From contig NZ_CAUPIY010000011.1 of the NCBI RefSeq assembly GCF_963511525.1, forward strand, positions 21,882 through 85,881: a stretch of 64,000 bases of DNA, given 5' to 3'. Both the position numbers and the translations under genes were made by a program. A model generated the notes under the pieces. That model was given only the letters and a program-made list of their open reading frames with translations, was not told where the DNA came from and made no database searches. This stretch comes from Mobiluncus sp963511525. GTDB taxonomy: Bacteria; Actinomycetota; Actinomycetes; Actinomycetales; Actinomycetaceae. Below, one piece after another: positions 8,547-17,489 of the stretch; position 1 is the stretch's first letter, and the number at the start of each line of letters is the position of its first letter.

Positions 8547-9279
8547 CTTTTTGTCCCGTCTCAAGCGTTTGTGGGTCAGATTTTTCTGCGGTTTGCGATT
8601 GGTTGTGGACTTCGCTGACGATTTTTCCGTGTTCCAAAATGATTTGACGCTGCCCTTGCCGAGCAACGTTGGCATCATGGGTGACGACCAGCAGGGTGGT
8701 GCCCTCACGATGCAGCTGCGAAAAGAAGTCGATAACGATGTTTTCGTTTGCCTCGTCGAGGTTTCCGGTCGGTTCGTCGGCCAGGATGACGGAAGGGTGG
8801 TTGATGAGGGCACGAGCCACGCACACGCGCTGCTGCTCCCCTCCGGATAGTTCATGAGGGAGGTGGGTGGCGCGAGCGGACATGCCCACCCGGTCTAGTG
8901 CCTCCATCGCCTCGGCTTCATCAGGGAGGGAATGGTAGTACTGGGCCATCATCACGTTTTCTACCGCCGAGAGGTGCTTGACCAGGTGGAACTGTTGAAA
9001 GATGAGGCCAATCTTGCGGCGGCGCACCGCGGCCAATTCCAGTTCGCCCATTTTGTCCAGACGCTCACCTTCCAGGTAAACCAGTCCTTCGGTGGGAGAA
9101 TCCAGGCAGCCCAGAATGTTCATCAAGGTTGACTTGCCCGAACCGGACGGCCCCACTACCGAGAGCCATTCGCCGCGAGTCACATCGAGGCTGACATTAT
9201 CCAGCGCCGCCAGCTCGCCGTATTTTCGAGACACATTCTCGACTCGATAAATCAATTGTTCATCATTGTTATCTGCCAT
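8539..9279 (-). CDS. ABC transporter ATPase of the iron operon (MacB/LolD type)
   Basis: ATP-binding subunit for the two FtsX-like permeases just upstream. About 246 residues: Walker A GPSGSGKST, the Q-loop segment GLIFQQFHLV, signature LSGGEQQRV, Walker B SVILADEPTGNLD and the H-loop VVTHD, all in MacB/LolD style. The start is set at ATG 9279, 7 nt after the preceding permease stop; an ATG at 9306 is also open but overlaps the permease and lacks a ribosome-binding site. The C-terminal tail is Gln/Lys-rich and without known role. MacB-type ATPases drive mechanotransmission or extraction more often than import through a pore. Confidence 0.88.
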   Translation of the reverse strand: MADNNDEQLIYRVENVSRKYGELAALDNVSLDVTRGEWLSVVGPSGSGKSTLMNILGCLDSPTEGLVYLEGERLDKMGELELAAVRRRKIGLIFQQFHLVKHLSAVENVMMAQYYHSLPDEAEAMEALDRVGMSARATHLPHELSGGEQQRVCVARALINHPSVILADEPTGNLDEANENIVIDFFSQLHREGTTLLVVTHDANVARQGQRQIILEHGKIVSEVHNQSQTAEKSDPQTLETGQKDA

Positions 9280-9286
9280 TGCATTC

Positions 9287-10450
9287 TCACTCTCCACCAA
9301 GAACATTTATAGGATTAATTCGGGCAATACGTTTAGCCGGCCACAGAGAACCGATAACCGCTACTGCTACCGAAAAAACAATCGTGAGGACTATAATTAT
9401 CCAGTTAATTTCTACTCGTGCCAGGAAAACTTTTTGCAATATGTAATCGGCCAGACCGATTCCCAGCAGCACTCCCAAGAAGCCTCCGAACAGCCCTAAC
9501 AGTATCGATTCCCCGATAAGCTCCGTGAACACGTCCTTACTCAAAGCCCCTAAGGCCTTTTTCAGCCCAATCTCGCGGGCGCGTTCCGAAACAATCGAAC
9601 TGAGTGTCGCGGATACCGCAATGAGCATTAGGGCGGAAATAATAATACTGACCAACCAAATTAGGTTGCTTAGAGTATGGGCTATGCGGGTTTCATTTTG
9701 GGTAGTCCGACGCACCACTTCAGCGTCAACCCCGTTAACCTTTTTTCCGATGGTTTTCGCTAAAGCGCTCAATTGGGAAGTATCACCTTTCAGGGAATAT
9801 TCCACCAAACTATAGTGGTCGGCAACCCCACCCATAGCGGTGTAACTGTCCGGGCTCAACACCGCCAGGTCGTCCTCGGGGCCGCCGGTGCGCAGCAGCC
9901 CGGAGATTTCCAGCTGTTTGCCAGAATGTTTAACGTCTCCTGAGTTCTCCTCATCGTTGTTTTCCCGCAGCTGCGCCACCTTGAGGCCGATCAGGTCGCC
10001 AACGTGCAGACGGAATTTTTCTGCCAGGTTCACCCCTAACAGGATCTGTTCGCTGCCCTGCGGCACTTTCCCCTCAATTGACCAGTAGGGTCTCACTGAC
10101 CGGGCGTCGGCAAATTTCGTCACCATGAGGGGGACGGGCTGCTGACCGTAGAGCAGGTTACCGTAACTGTAGCCGGCCCGCCCCAACAGGCTCTCGCCGC
10201 ACTGCCGGTCGATGGCAGACACCGTTTCCGGAGTAATGACGTTGGAGCCTTGCGGCAGCACCACCAGGTTTGCCCCGAAAGAGCGCAGTTCCTTGGCGAT
10301 ATAGTCGGGAACTGTCACCGCCACCAGCCCCAACCCGGAAAGAGTGGAGGCGCCCATCGCGATTGCTAGGGAAGCAATCAGGACCCGGGAGAAACGGTGC
10401 GCAAAGGCTTTCCAGATGATGCGCACGAACATGCGTTTGTGTGAGTTCAT
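9287..10450 (-). CDS. FtsX-like ABC permease, second of two
   Basis: Four-helix MacB/FtsX permease of 387 residues: an N-terminal helix (VLIASLAIAMGASTLSGLGLVAV), a large extracytoplasmic MacB-PCD-like domain to about residue 260, then three C-terminal helices, ending with the conserved WPAKRIARINPINVLGGE tail. The N-terminal strand GANLVVLPQGS is shared with the preceding permease, so the two look like paralogues that form a heterodimer. Gap of 6 nt from the preceding gene and 7 nt to the ATPase. Homologues sit beside P19/FTR1-like genes in other bacteria, for example Campylobacter. The substrate is unproven. Confidence 0.85.
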   Translation of the reverse strand: MNSHKRMFVRIIWKAFAHRFSRVLIASLAIAMGASTLSGLGLVAVTVPDYIAKELRSFGANLVVLPQGSNVITPETVSAIDRQCGESLLGRAGYSYGNLLYGQQPVPLMVTKFADARSVRPYWSIEGKVPQGSEQILLGVNLAEKFRLHVGDLIGLKVAQLRENNDEENSGDVKHSGKQLEISGLLRTGGPEDDLAVLSPDSYTAMGGVADHYSLVEYSLKGDTSQLSALAKTIGKKVNGVDAEVVRRTTQNETRIAHTLSNLIWLVSIIISALMLIAVSATLSSIVSERAREIGLKKALGALSKDVFTELIGESILLGLFGGFLGVLLGIGLADYILQKVFLARVEINWIIIVLTIVFSVAVAVIGSLWPAKRIARINPINVLGGE

Positions 10451-10456
10451 TCCCGC

Positions 10457-11758
10457 CTACTTTCTGTGCAGGACCCGCGCCGGCTGCAAAGTCACCAGCG
10501 CCCGGATTGAAGGTAAACAGCCCAGCAAAACCGTCAGCCCCACGATGACCGCCATCAGGGGGAACACCACCGGGCGGATATTGATACTGACCCCAAATAC
10601 CAGGTGACCGACCAGTTGGGCCAGACCGATTCCGCCCACACATCCGAACGCGGCCCCGACCAGGCTCACGATAAAGGTTTCCGTCAAAATCATCAGCACC
10701 ACAAACAGATTGCGCGCCCCCAAAGCTTTCATCAGCCCGATCTCGGCGGAACGTTCCATCACCGAGGCGGTCACCAGGTTAGCAATGCCCAGAGCGGAAC
10801 CCGCCATGGCCAGAATGGCCACCAAAGTCATAATGAGCTGGGTTTTTTCCAGAATCGTGCCCTCGCTGTCGGCGATTTGGTGCACGGGGGTGGCCACGGC
10901 GTTGCTCATGACTTCCTCAATCTGATAGGCGATTGAGGACGTGTAAGCGGTGCAGTACCAGGTTTCCCAGTCCTCCAGAGATAGTGAGCTGGGATCGCGG
11001 GCAGCGCGGCGCGACAAGTCATTTTCCGGCGTGGTGATAGCCCGCACCTCTACCCGGTCGACCTGGCCCGGACGGCCAGAGAGGCTCTGAGCTACGCTCA
11101 AATCCGCAAATAGTTGCCGGTCTTCATTGGAACCGGAAGTAAAGATACCGCTGATAGTCAAAGTTGGGCTGGGTGCGGAGCCAGCCACTCCGGGCGGGGG
11201 TTTCAAGGTCAGAGAGTCCCCCAGGTGCCAGCCATTTTGCTGAGCCAGTTTTGTTCCGACCATGATTTCATCGGGGGCTTTCGGCCAACTGCCTTGGACT
11301 TCCCACCAGTCGCGCATATCCGCCATGCCGGTATCGACTTTTTCCCCAGTGGGGATGGCTAGCTTCTTGCGAAACCAGGTCCCGACTACATCAACGTTTT
11401 GGCCTGAGGAATCTGCCTTGGTTTCCAGGAACGGAGCAAAGTTTTCGATGTTATAAGCCCAAAAAATGGTTTTCAGCTTGGCCAGCTCGGATTCTTGCAA
11501 CGCTCCAGACTGGGAATTCGCCGAGCTATCCGTATCCTCGAAATCATAGAGTTGGGAAACTACGGATTTTCCTTGCGGTAGCACTTGGATATTGGCACCG
11601 TAAGAGCCAAGTTCCTGCTTGATTTTATCCCCGACATCCAGCATGACCGACAGCATGGAAGTTGTGAGACCTGCCCCTAAGAAAATCGTTAGCGCAATCA
11701 TGAGGCGTTTACCGACCTGCCGGCGTAACGCCTTGAAAATCATCCTGAAAAAGAACAT
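10457..11758 (-). CDS. FtsX-like ABC permease, first of two
   Basis: Permease of 433 residues with one N-terminal helix (LMIALTIFLGAGLTTSMLSVML), an extracytoplasmic domain of roughly 260 residues, and three C-terminal helices. The extracytoplasmic part opens with GANIQVLPQGKSVV, close to the matching strand of its neighbour, and includes an Asp/Glu-containing stretch LYDFEDTDSSANSQSG. The C-terminal IRALVTLQPARVLHRK resembles the FtsX/MacB end motif. It lies between the DUF2318 gene and the second permease. I read it as half of a heterodimeric exporter or mechanotransmission unit tied to P19/FTR1 iron uptake; the motif evidence gives the family only. Confidence 0.85.
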   Translation of the reverse strand: MFFFRMIFKALRRQVGKRLMIALTIFLGAGLTTSMLSVMLDVGDKIKQELGSYGANIQVLPQGKSVVSQLYDFEDTDSSANSQSGALQESELAKLKTIFWAYNIENFAPFLETKADSSGQNVDVVGTWFRKKLAIPTGEKVDTGMADMRDWWEVQGSWPKAPDEIMVGTKLAQQNGWHLGDSLTLKPPPGVAGSAPSPTLTISGIFTSGSNEDRQLFADLSVAQSLSGRPGQVDRVEVRAITTPENDLSRRAARDPSSLSLEDWETWYCTAYTSSIAYQIEEVMSNAVATPVHQIADSEGTILEKTQLIMTLVAILAMAGSALGIANLVTASVMERSAEIGLMKALGARNLFVVLMILTETFIVSLVGAAFGCVGGIGLAQLVGHLVFGVSINIRPVVFPLMAVIVGLTVLLGCLPSIRALVTLQPARVLHRK

Positions 11759-11779
11759 GGAAACTTATACCTTAGAGCC

Positions 11780-13054
11780 TTAGATTATTTTGGTTTTAAA
11801 GATTTTGGCGTGCCCACTCAGCTCGTCAGCAAAAAACCGTAATTCTTTCGGCCCCACTTCATACTTAATCGGAATGGGGTTACAGCCACCGGGAAAGCCA
11901 ATAGTTTGAATATTCATCATGACCCCGCAGCGCCGGCAAATGACTTTCCCGCTGTCTTCGTAATAACCGGATTCGCCACAGATTTCACACGCATCAAGGC
12001 CGCAACCGTAGGCTACGGCGTTCTTTTGAATGACGATGAAACGAACTTGTGTCCCGTCCTCGGTCACGTAGGCGAACCGATGCAGGTGTCCATCAGACAC
12101 CAGCTCCCGACTGACGGAAACCACATTTCCTTTCACGGTGGAAGGCTCTATCGGGGATAACTCCGGAACAGCCTCCGCCACGCGCTTGCCAACGGTCAAG
12201 GCGGTAACGAAAACAACCGTGCCGCCCAAGGCCAGCTCTAAAAAGTGACGGCGGGTAATCCGATCCGCCTTCACTAGACGCGCTTCCGGGCCGGAAACGT
12301 TGACGGGTTTGGAACCGAACCAAATGGCGATGATACCAGGAATGGCGGTCAGCACCACCAGGGTCAGCAGTATGACGGTGTTGGCATTTTGAATCCACAA
12401 CACAAGTTCAAAGATGGTGCGTGACCGTGGCAGGAAACCACGTATGGCGAGCTGTTGATACAGCAGAATGGAACGCGGACCGATAACTACCAAAAATACC
12501 GCGGTAGTGATTGCCAAACGCACCATGGCGGGAACCAGCCTGGTGGCGCGCACGTAGGCCCAGCCGGCGACGACCACCAGCAGCGATCCGAACGCAAATC
12601 CAGAAAAGCGCACCAGCGATTCTGTTTCTAACGGAGAGGATCCCATCAGCACAATTTCATCGGTCGAAAATGCGTATTCAAAGCCGAAATTGATGATGAT
12701 GCTGACGGCAGTCAACAGCGAGGCCACCAGCAGCGCCCGATGTTTAGCACTCTGTTTAATGTCATAGAGGTCGGCGGCGCCAAACCACCACGACATTCCC
12801 AGGAAGCCTAGCGAGCAAATCAGCATGACTGGAACCAGATAGAAGTTCATGGTGGGAACATCTATCAGATTCGTGTTCAGTCGAAACCATGCCAGCGTTG
12901 CCGCCGCTAGGGCTGCCACCACCAACACCACGGTGGTAATCCGAGCCACGACTCGGCGTTCCATCGGGGTATGCGGTCGTGTTGCCAGCAAGATTGCCAG
13001 CGGCACGAATAGCGGCAGCCCGTAGCGGAGGGCGACAACAAATAACTTGAGCAA
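11780..13054 (-). CDS. DUF2318 membrane protein of the iron operon
   Basis: 424 residues with about eight hydrophobic segments in the first 290, a polar stretch GSKPVNVSGPEARLVKADRITRRHF, one more helix, then a soluble C-terminal domain. That domain carries a cysteine array: CGLDACEICGESGYY, a CRRC pair about 10 residues later, then a final Cys in FPGGCNPIPI. This matches DUF2318 (Fe-S membrane-like) proteins encoded with P19 and FTR1 in iron loci. The cysteines probably bind a metal or cluster and may pass electrons, but this is inferred. The only usable start is TTG 13054, 10 nt after the P19 stop, without a strong ribosome-binding site. Confidence 0.8.
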   Translation of the reverse strand: MLKLFVVALRYGLPLFVPLAILLATRPHTPMERRVVARITTVVLVVAALAAATLAWFRLNTNLIDVPTMNFYLVPVMLICSLGFLGMSWWFGAADLYDIKQSAKHRALLVASLLTAVSIIINFGFEYAFSTDEIVLMGSSPLETESLVRFSGFAFGSLLVVVAGWAYVRATRLVPAMVRLAITTAVFLVVIGPRSILLYQQLAIRGFLPRSRTIFELVLWIQNANTVILLTLVVLTAIPGIIAIWFGSKPVNVSGPEARLVKADRITRRHFLELALGGTVVFVTALTVGKRVAEAVPELSPIEPSTVKGNVVSVSRELVSDGHLHRFAYVTEDGTQVRFIVIQKNAVAYGCGLDACEICGESGYYEDSGKVICRRCGVMMNIQTIGFPGGCNPIPIKYEVGPKELRFFADELSGHAKIFKTKII

Positions 13055-13064
13055 TGAAATCTAC

Positions 13065-13709
13065 TTAGAGAATCTGCCCGTCCCACTGCCAGTTCTTGAA
13101 CTCGAACTTCAGCGGTTCTTTCCAGAAACGTCCCTTGACCGCGGAGGAATCCTTACCCGTGTGCAGCATGAACTTGTCCTCCGGAGAGGGGATGGTGATG
13201 GTCACATCGTACAGACCGGGCTTGAGCTTGATGTTGTTACCATAGTGAGGACCGTCAACGGCGATCATCGGCATCATGGTGCCCAGGTCAGTTTCCTCAC
13301 CGGTCTTTTGATCCTTAACTGTGGCCTTCAAATCGTCCAGGTAGGGCAGGTATGAATCGGCCGGGTATCCGAATTCTTCGGCCTTTTCATTGGTGGAAAC
13401 GTCAATCTCAAAGTGCATATCGGACTCGGAAGCCGGAGGCATCTTCATTGAGCCGTGCTCCATATCGACAGCCTGGAAATAAACAACGTTTACATTCAGC
13501 GGCCCGTTGGTTTGTTCGCCAGAATCCCCAACCGGAATCTCCTTGATACCCACAACATTAGGATCGCTGGGGGTTTCCGGCTGTTCCTGCCCAGTCGTCG
13601 CCGGCTTGGAGTCCTGCGGCTTCGCCTGGTTGTCCGGGTTTTCGCCACAGCCGCTGAGACTCGCTCCCATCGCCAGGACGGCTGCCAGAGCCAGTAGCTT
13701 CTTCTTCAT
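13065..13709 (-). CDS. P19/Tp34-type iron-binding lipoprotein
   Basis: Periplasmic-type metal-binding protein, here lipid-anchored: signal peptide with lipobox Cys21 (ASLSGC), a 40-residue Gln/Pro/Glu-rich linker, then the Tp34/P19 domain. Candidate metal ligands are the Met/His run DMEHGSMKM near residue 82, H in SDMHFEID, H in DGPHYGNN and H in FMLHTG. In studied P19 proteins a Met and several His bind copper and iron. Its ATG overlaps the FTR1 stop by one base, so it is coupled to the permease it is expected to feed. The C-terminus ends with the family-like FEFKNWQWDG. Confidence 0.9.
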   Translation of the reverse strand: MKKKLLALAAVLAMGASLSGCGENPDNQAKPQDSKPATTGQEQPETPSDPNVVGIKEIPVGDSGEQTNGPLNVNVVYFQAVDMEHGSMKMPPASESDMHFEIDVSTNEKAEEFGYPADSYLPYLDDLKATVKDQKTGEETDLGTMMPMIAVDGPHYGNNIKLKPGLYDVTITIPSPEDKFMLHTGKDSSAVKGRFWKEPLKFEFKNWQWDGQIL

Positions 13710-15433
13710 TATTCTTCCTTTCCGCTGTGTGCTTCGACAGCGTCTTGTGTGTCTTCCCTCGAAGAGTTTTCTTCGGGAGCTTTATCATTACTTTCCGAGA
13801 TAGGGGTGTCGGAACGAGTCTCGGAGTGGCCTGCCTCGGAGTGGCCTGCCTCGGGCTGGTCGGCTTTTGCCTGGCGGCGTTGCAACAGAGCTAGGCCGAC
13901 CAATACCGCGGCGGTAATAAGCTGGGCACCGAGGGTTTCCGCAGTGGGATAAATCCCCAGGAACACCACGGTAGGAACGGAAGGCACCACATGCGCCCCG
14001 ACCAAAGCGGCCTCTTGCAGCTCTTTGATTGCCCCGCCCACGATGGCTACCGCCAGCAACGCCAGCAATATTGAAGTCCACTTAAAGAACGGCTTGAGCG
14101 GCAGGCGTACCCCGAACTGCCAGACCAACACGAATAGAATCGCGAGGATGATTACCGCCGTTACGCCACCCAAAACGATAAACCAATAATCGCTGTGCGT
14201 TTTCGCCCCGGCAACAATCGGGTAAAAGAACAGGATGGTTTCGGCACCTTCCCTGGCCACGGTGAGGAAGGACACAAATGCCAGGGCAAAAACGCCTCCC
14301 GACGCGGTTTTTTCGCCCGCGGTCGCCTTTATGTATTCCTCCCAGCGTTTGCCGCTGGACTTGCTCAGTATCCAGTTAGACACATAAATCAGCATCAGGG
14401 CGGCCGCTAGGCCGGTGATTCCCTCCAGCAGTTCCTGACCCATTCCGCTCTGCACGCTGGCGCTGAGCTGGCCAAACAGAATAGCCAGACCGATGGAAAT
14501 GACCACGGCGATACCCACGCCCGCTAGGATTCCCCGCAGCTGGTCGCGCCGTCCCGCTTTCAACGCGTAGGTGACCAACGCCGCCACGACCAGCAGTGCC
14601 TCCGCGCCTTCACGCAGCAGAATCAGGAAAGCGGCAAAGAAACCGGAAATCCCTAGCGGTCCCGTGTCCTGCGTTTTCGAGTCTAAAAATTGCGCGTCCT
14701 CAGTCAGCTTCGCAATCAGGTCCTTGCCAAGTTTCTCCTGTTGAGCCCGGTCACGACCGTCTTTGTAGCCCTGTCGTAAGTCACTGAACATGCCCTCAAT
14801 CTCAGTCACGCGACTGAAACCTTTGTGCACAATGGTGTTGTTTTCAAACCCGTCAGCTTCGTAATGTCCCAGGTACGCTTCGGTAGCCAGGGTGAATGCC
14901 CGGTCGGCTTGTCCCTTGACGTAGGCACTTTGGGCATCAGTAATAGTTTGCGCAATCGTGTCGGCGACCCTACTCCACTGATCCGCCACCTTCGGGGCTT
15001 TGACCAGCTTAGTTACCGTTTCCTTAAGCAGGTCTATGACTTTGTCGCTGGCTTCTCGCAGTGCCTCCGGGCTCGCGCCGTCACGGCTGAGATTGCGTAA
15101 GTTTAATAGTTCGGCGACAAACTTATCGTCGACGTCACGCCCCAAAGCGTGTTTGACCTGGTCCTCCAGTCCGCTCGTCTGGTAGTTCTCATAGTAGGCT
15201 TGACGAATCAGAGTCTGGACCGCGCTCGGATCGCCAGCTTCCGGAACCGCGGAGAGCTTTTCCTGCATTACCGCCACGACCTCAGACCATTCACCCAGAT
15301 CGGAATCTTGGGGTGTGGCCGCGCTGGGCCAGACCACTCCGCCGAAGGCTAGCGCCACCACCAAAGCGGAAAAACCTACGATAAACCGCAGTCCACGTGC
15401 CCACAGAGAAGGCTGGTTTCTGGTTGCGTCCAC
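13709..15433 (-). CDS. FTR1-family high-affinity iron permease with exported N-terminal domain
   Basis: Imports iron across the membrane. 574 residues: a signal/anchor segment near 17-35, then about 230 residues outside the membrane that look helical (imelysin/EfeO-like arrangement), then seven membrane helices. Two REGxE motifs, the iron-binding signature of FTR1 proteins, are present: LLREGAEALLV at the first helix of the permease part and AREGAETILFF about 120 residues later. A tail of about 55 residues rich in Glu, Ser and Asp is cytoplasmic or low-complexity. GTG start at 15433 with GAGG 5-6 nt before it. First gene of the operon, directly behind an IdeR-like palindrome. Confidence 0.92.
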   Translation of the reverse strand: MDATRNQPSLWARGLRFIVGFSALVVALAFGGVVWPSAATPQDSDLGEWSEVVAVMQEKLSAVPEAGDPSAVQTLIRQAYYENYQTSGLEDQVKHALGRDVDDKFVAELLNLRNLSRDGASPEALREASDKVIDLLKETVTKLVKAPKVADQWSRVADTIAQTITDAQSAYVKGQADRAFTLATEAYLGHYEADGFENNTIVHKGFSRVTEIEGMFSDLRQGYKDGRDRAQQEKLGKDLIAKLTEDAQFLDSKTQDTGPLGISGFFAAFLILLREGAEALLVVAALVTYALKAGRRDQLRGILAGVGIAVVISIGLAILFGQLSASVQSGMGQELLEGITGLAAALMLIYVSNWILSKSSGKRWEEYIKATAGEKTASGGVFALAFVSFLTVAREGAETILFFYPIVAGAKTHSDYWFIVLGGVTAVIILAILFVLVWQFGVRLPLKPFFKWTSILLALLAVAIVGGAIKELQEAALVGAHVVPSVPTVVFLGIYPTAETLGAQLITAAVLVGLALLQRRQAKADQPEAGHSEAGHSETRSDTPISESNDKAPEENSSREDTQDAVEAHSGKEE

Positions 15434-15489
15434 GATTTCCTCAACTTCTTTCTAAATCGAAACATGACAAGGCTACAGAAAAATAATAA

Positions 15490-15510
15490 ATAAGGCAAGC
15501 CTTGCCTTAT
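15490..15510. promoter_or_regulatory. Perfect palindrome, probable DtxR/IdeR-type iron operator (operator 1)
   Basis: 21-bp perfect inverted repeat with arms ATAAGGCAAG and CTTGCCTTAT around a single C. It lies 57 nt upstream of the FTR1 start and resembles the DtxR/IdeR consensus (TTAGG-N9-CCTAA) with about 12 of 19 matches by eye. A nearly identical core recurs upstream of the neighbouring operon at 18055-18073. It probably shuts off the operon when ferrous iron is plentiful. Confidence 0.75.
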
Positions 15511-15557
15511 AGCAAATTTAGCTGTTCAGGGTTGATTTTTAACAAAATGCCCTCGCC

Positions 15558-16262
15558 CTACCGCAGCTCTTCCAGGTGGCCGTCTAGCATATTGAACCTG
15601 CGGTTGCAGTATTCATAAGCGGCCGCGTCGTGCGTGACCATGACGACCGTGCTGCTCCCTTGTGTGAGCTCGTGAAATAGCCGCAGCACCGCCGCGGTAG
15701 AGTCGTCGTCCAAGTCGCCGGTCGGTTCATCCGCCAACAAAACTTCCGGTTGGGCCATGAGTGCTCGGGCGATGGCGACCCGACGCATCTCTCCCCCGGA
15801 CAGTTCTGCGGGCCAGGCGTGTGATAGGTCCGCAATGTCGAGCTTTTCCAGTAAATCCAACGCGCGATTGACGGGCAAAGACTCCACCGCCACCGGCGAC
15901 GATTCCCCCGACGACCGCCCTTTTGACCGCAAAGTCGCGGGCAGCACCACGTTATCCAAAACGTTGAGGGAACTGACCAGGGTTTGCTGCTGCGTAATCA
16001 TGCCCAGACGAAACCGGCGCAGCTGGGACAGTTCCCGGTCCGAGAGACCAGACAGATCCTCTCCTGCCACCCGAACCGTTCCTGAGCTGGGACGCAGCAA
16101 ACCCATCATGAGGTTCAGCAGGGTTGTTTTTCCGTTACCCGATTTGCCTGAAATGACCACAAACTGGCCGGTATCAATACTCAAGCTCACACTGTCTACC
16201 GCGTTGAACTCCCGTCCTCGCCGCGAAAACTTCTTGGTCACTTCGCACAGTTCCAACAGCAT
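15558..16262 (-). CDS. ABC transporter ATPase of the second iron-regulated operon
   Basis: 234-residue MacB/LolD-type ATPase: Walker A SGKSGNGKTTLLNL near residue 38, the Q-loop MITQQQTLV, signature LSGGEMRRVAIARAL, Walker B VLLADEPTGDLDDDS and an H-loop MVTHD. It is the last gene of a three-gene operon and starts directly after the permease stop, with no spacer. It is diverged from the ATPase at 8539-9279, so it is not a recent copy. It would energise the permease at 16263-17483. Confidence 0.87.
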   Translation of the reverse strand: MLLELCEVTKKFSRRGREFNAVDSVSLSIDTGQFVVISGKSGNGKTTLLNLMMGLLRPSSGTVRVAGEDLSGLSDRELSQLRRFRLGMITQQQTLVSSLNVLDNVVLPATLRSKGRSSGESSPVAVESLPVNRALDLLEKLDIADLSHAWPAELSGGEMRRVAIARALMAQPEVLLADEPTGDLDDDSTAAVLRLFHELTQGSSTVVMVTHDAAAYEYCNRRFNMLDGHLEELR

Positions 16263-17483
16263 CTATTGCCCCTCCCGCACGACCTGGTAAGTTTCTTTTC
16301 GCAACATGCGAATCGCTGAGATAGCACTGGCCAGAACGGCGCTGAGGCACACCGTCACCAAGATGAGAACGCCCAGCGAACACTGGCTCCACAGATCACT
16401 TTGCAGATAGGGCTGCTTCAAAGCCCTTTGAATGGCATTGCCAAATGGCCGCAGTAGCGCCGTGCTGAGTCCCAGCCCCAGCACGCCGCCTGCCAGGCTG
16501 ACCAGCAGATTCTCTTTCAGCAACATTGCGGTCAGCATCCGCTTGGTGGCGCCCATTATCCGCAACGAGCCCAGTTCTTTGCTCCGAGACATGACGCTGA
16601 CCCAGTTGACCGTCACCAATACCGCTAGTGATACTGCCCAAAAGACAGCCAGAAAAACCTGTAGGGCGCCCACAATGTGGCCCACACCCTCCTTGAGCCG
16701 GGAACTAATCCCGTTCGCGGACACAAAACCCAAGCCCTTTAGCTGGGGGGATTTGGAAATATACTGCGCCACGTCCTCCGGGGCGTAACCGGGCTTGACC
16801 TTTACCATCACTGCGGAAACCCGGTGTCCAATTTGATCTTGGGACAAGACCGGATGCCCCACCTTTTCAGCTTGGCGCGCCAGGATTTTCGTGGTCGCCA
16901 GATTGGCAAACACAGACGAATCCAGGTTCGTGCCCGTCGGCGCCAGCCGCGCGCTTACCGGAAATTCATAGTTAAACAGGCGAATCTTGCCCTGGGCATT
17001 AATCTGGACTTTGGACCCCGCGACCAGTTCCCCGTCCTGCAGACCACGGGAATAAGTGGCTTGAATCCAGGGTTTAATGACGAAGTCAGTGTCCGGATCA
17101 ATGCCGATAATTTGCAGCCGCACCTCGCAGCAACTCGCCATCAGGGAAGCAATATAGGTTTGCGTGGTGACCCGTTCCACCCCGGCAACATTGGCGACCA
17201 AATCCGAAACGTCATCCGGCAGCAAGAACCCACTCGGTTTTCCCCCGCAGAGGTAAATATCCTTTGCGGACTGCTCAAACTGGGAGGGCACAATCATTAT
17301 GTCCGCCCCCAGACGCTCCTTGACCGACGACAAACCTTGGCTGAGGTTCAGCGAAACCATCCCCGCACCAAACGTTATCGCGCTGAGCAGGACTGCCACC
17401 AGGAACAGTCCTAAACTGCGGTAACGGTAATATTTGAGATTGCGAAAAGGGAGTTTGCCCCAGGTTATCTGGCTGCTTTGCAT
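16263..17483 (-). CDS. FtsX-like ABC permease of the second iron-regulated operon
   Basis: 406 residues: one N-terminal helix (LGLFLVAVLLSAITFGAGMVSL), an extracytoplasmic domain, and three C-terminal helices. The N-terminal strand LGADIMIVPSQFEQSAK parallels the GANLVVLPQG strands of the first operon, so these permeases belong to one family. The outer domain contains three cysteines (YLCGGKPS and SLMASCCEVRL) that could form a disulfide or bind a metal. Starts 6 nt after the DUF4418-like gene. With only one permease gene here it would act as a homodimer, unlike the two-permease set of operon 1. Confidence 0.85.
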   Translation of the reverse strand: MQSSQITWGKLPFRNLKYYRYRSLGLFLVAVLLSAITFGAGMVSLNLSQGLSSVKERLGADIMIVPSQFEQSAKDIYLCGGKPSGFLLPDDVSDLVANVAGVERVTTQTYIASLMASCCEVRLQIIGIDPDTDFVIKPWIQATYSRGLQDGELVAGSKVQINAQGKIRLFNYEFPVSARLAPTGTNLDSSVFANLATTKILARQAEKVGHPVLSQDQIGHRVSAVMVKVKPGYAPEDVAQYISKSPQLKGLGFVSANGISSRLKEGVGHIVGALQVFLAVFWAVSLAVLVTVNWVSVMSRSKELGSLRIMGATKRMLTAMLLKENLLVSLAGGVLGLGLSTALLRPFGNAIQRALKQPYLQSDLWSQCSLGVLILVTVCLSAVLASAISAIRMLRKETYQVVREGQ

Positions 17484-17489
17484 TGCAGT

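Noticed and set aside
8547..8855. N-terminal extension of the FMN-binding lipoprotein frame
   Set aside because: The extension lies within the ATPase gene in another frame; the real start is the Met before a clear lipoprotein signal peptide.
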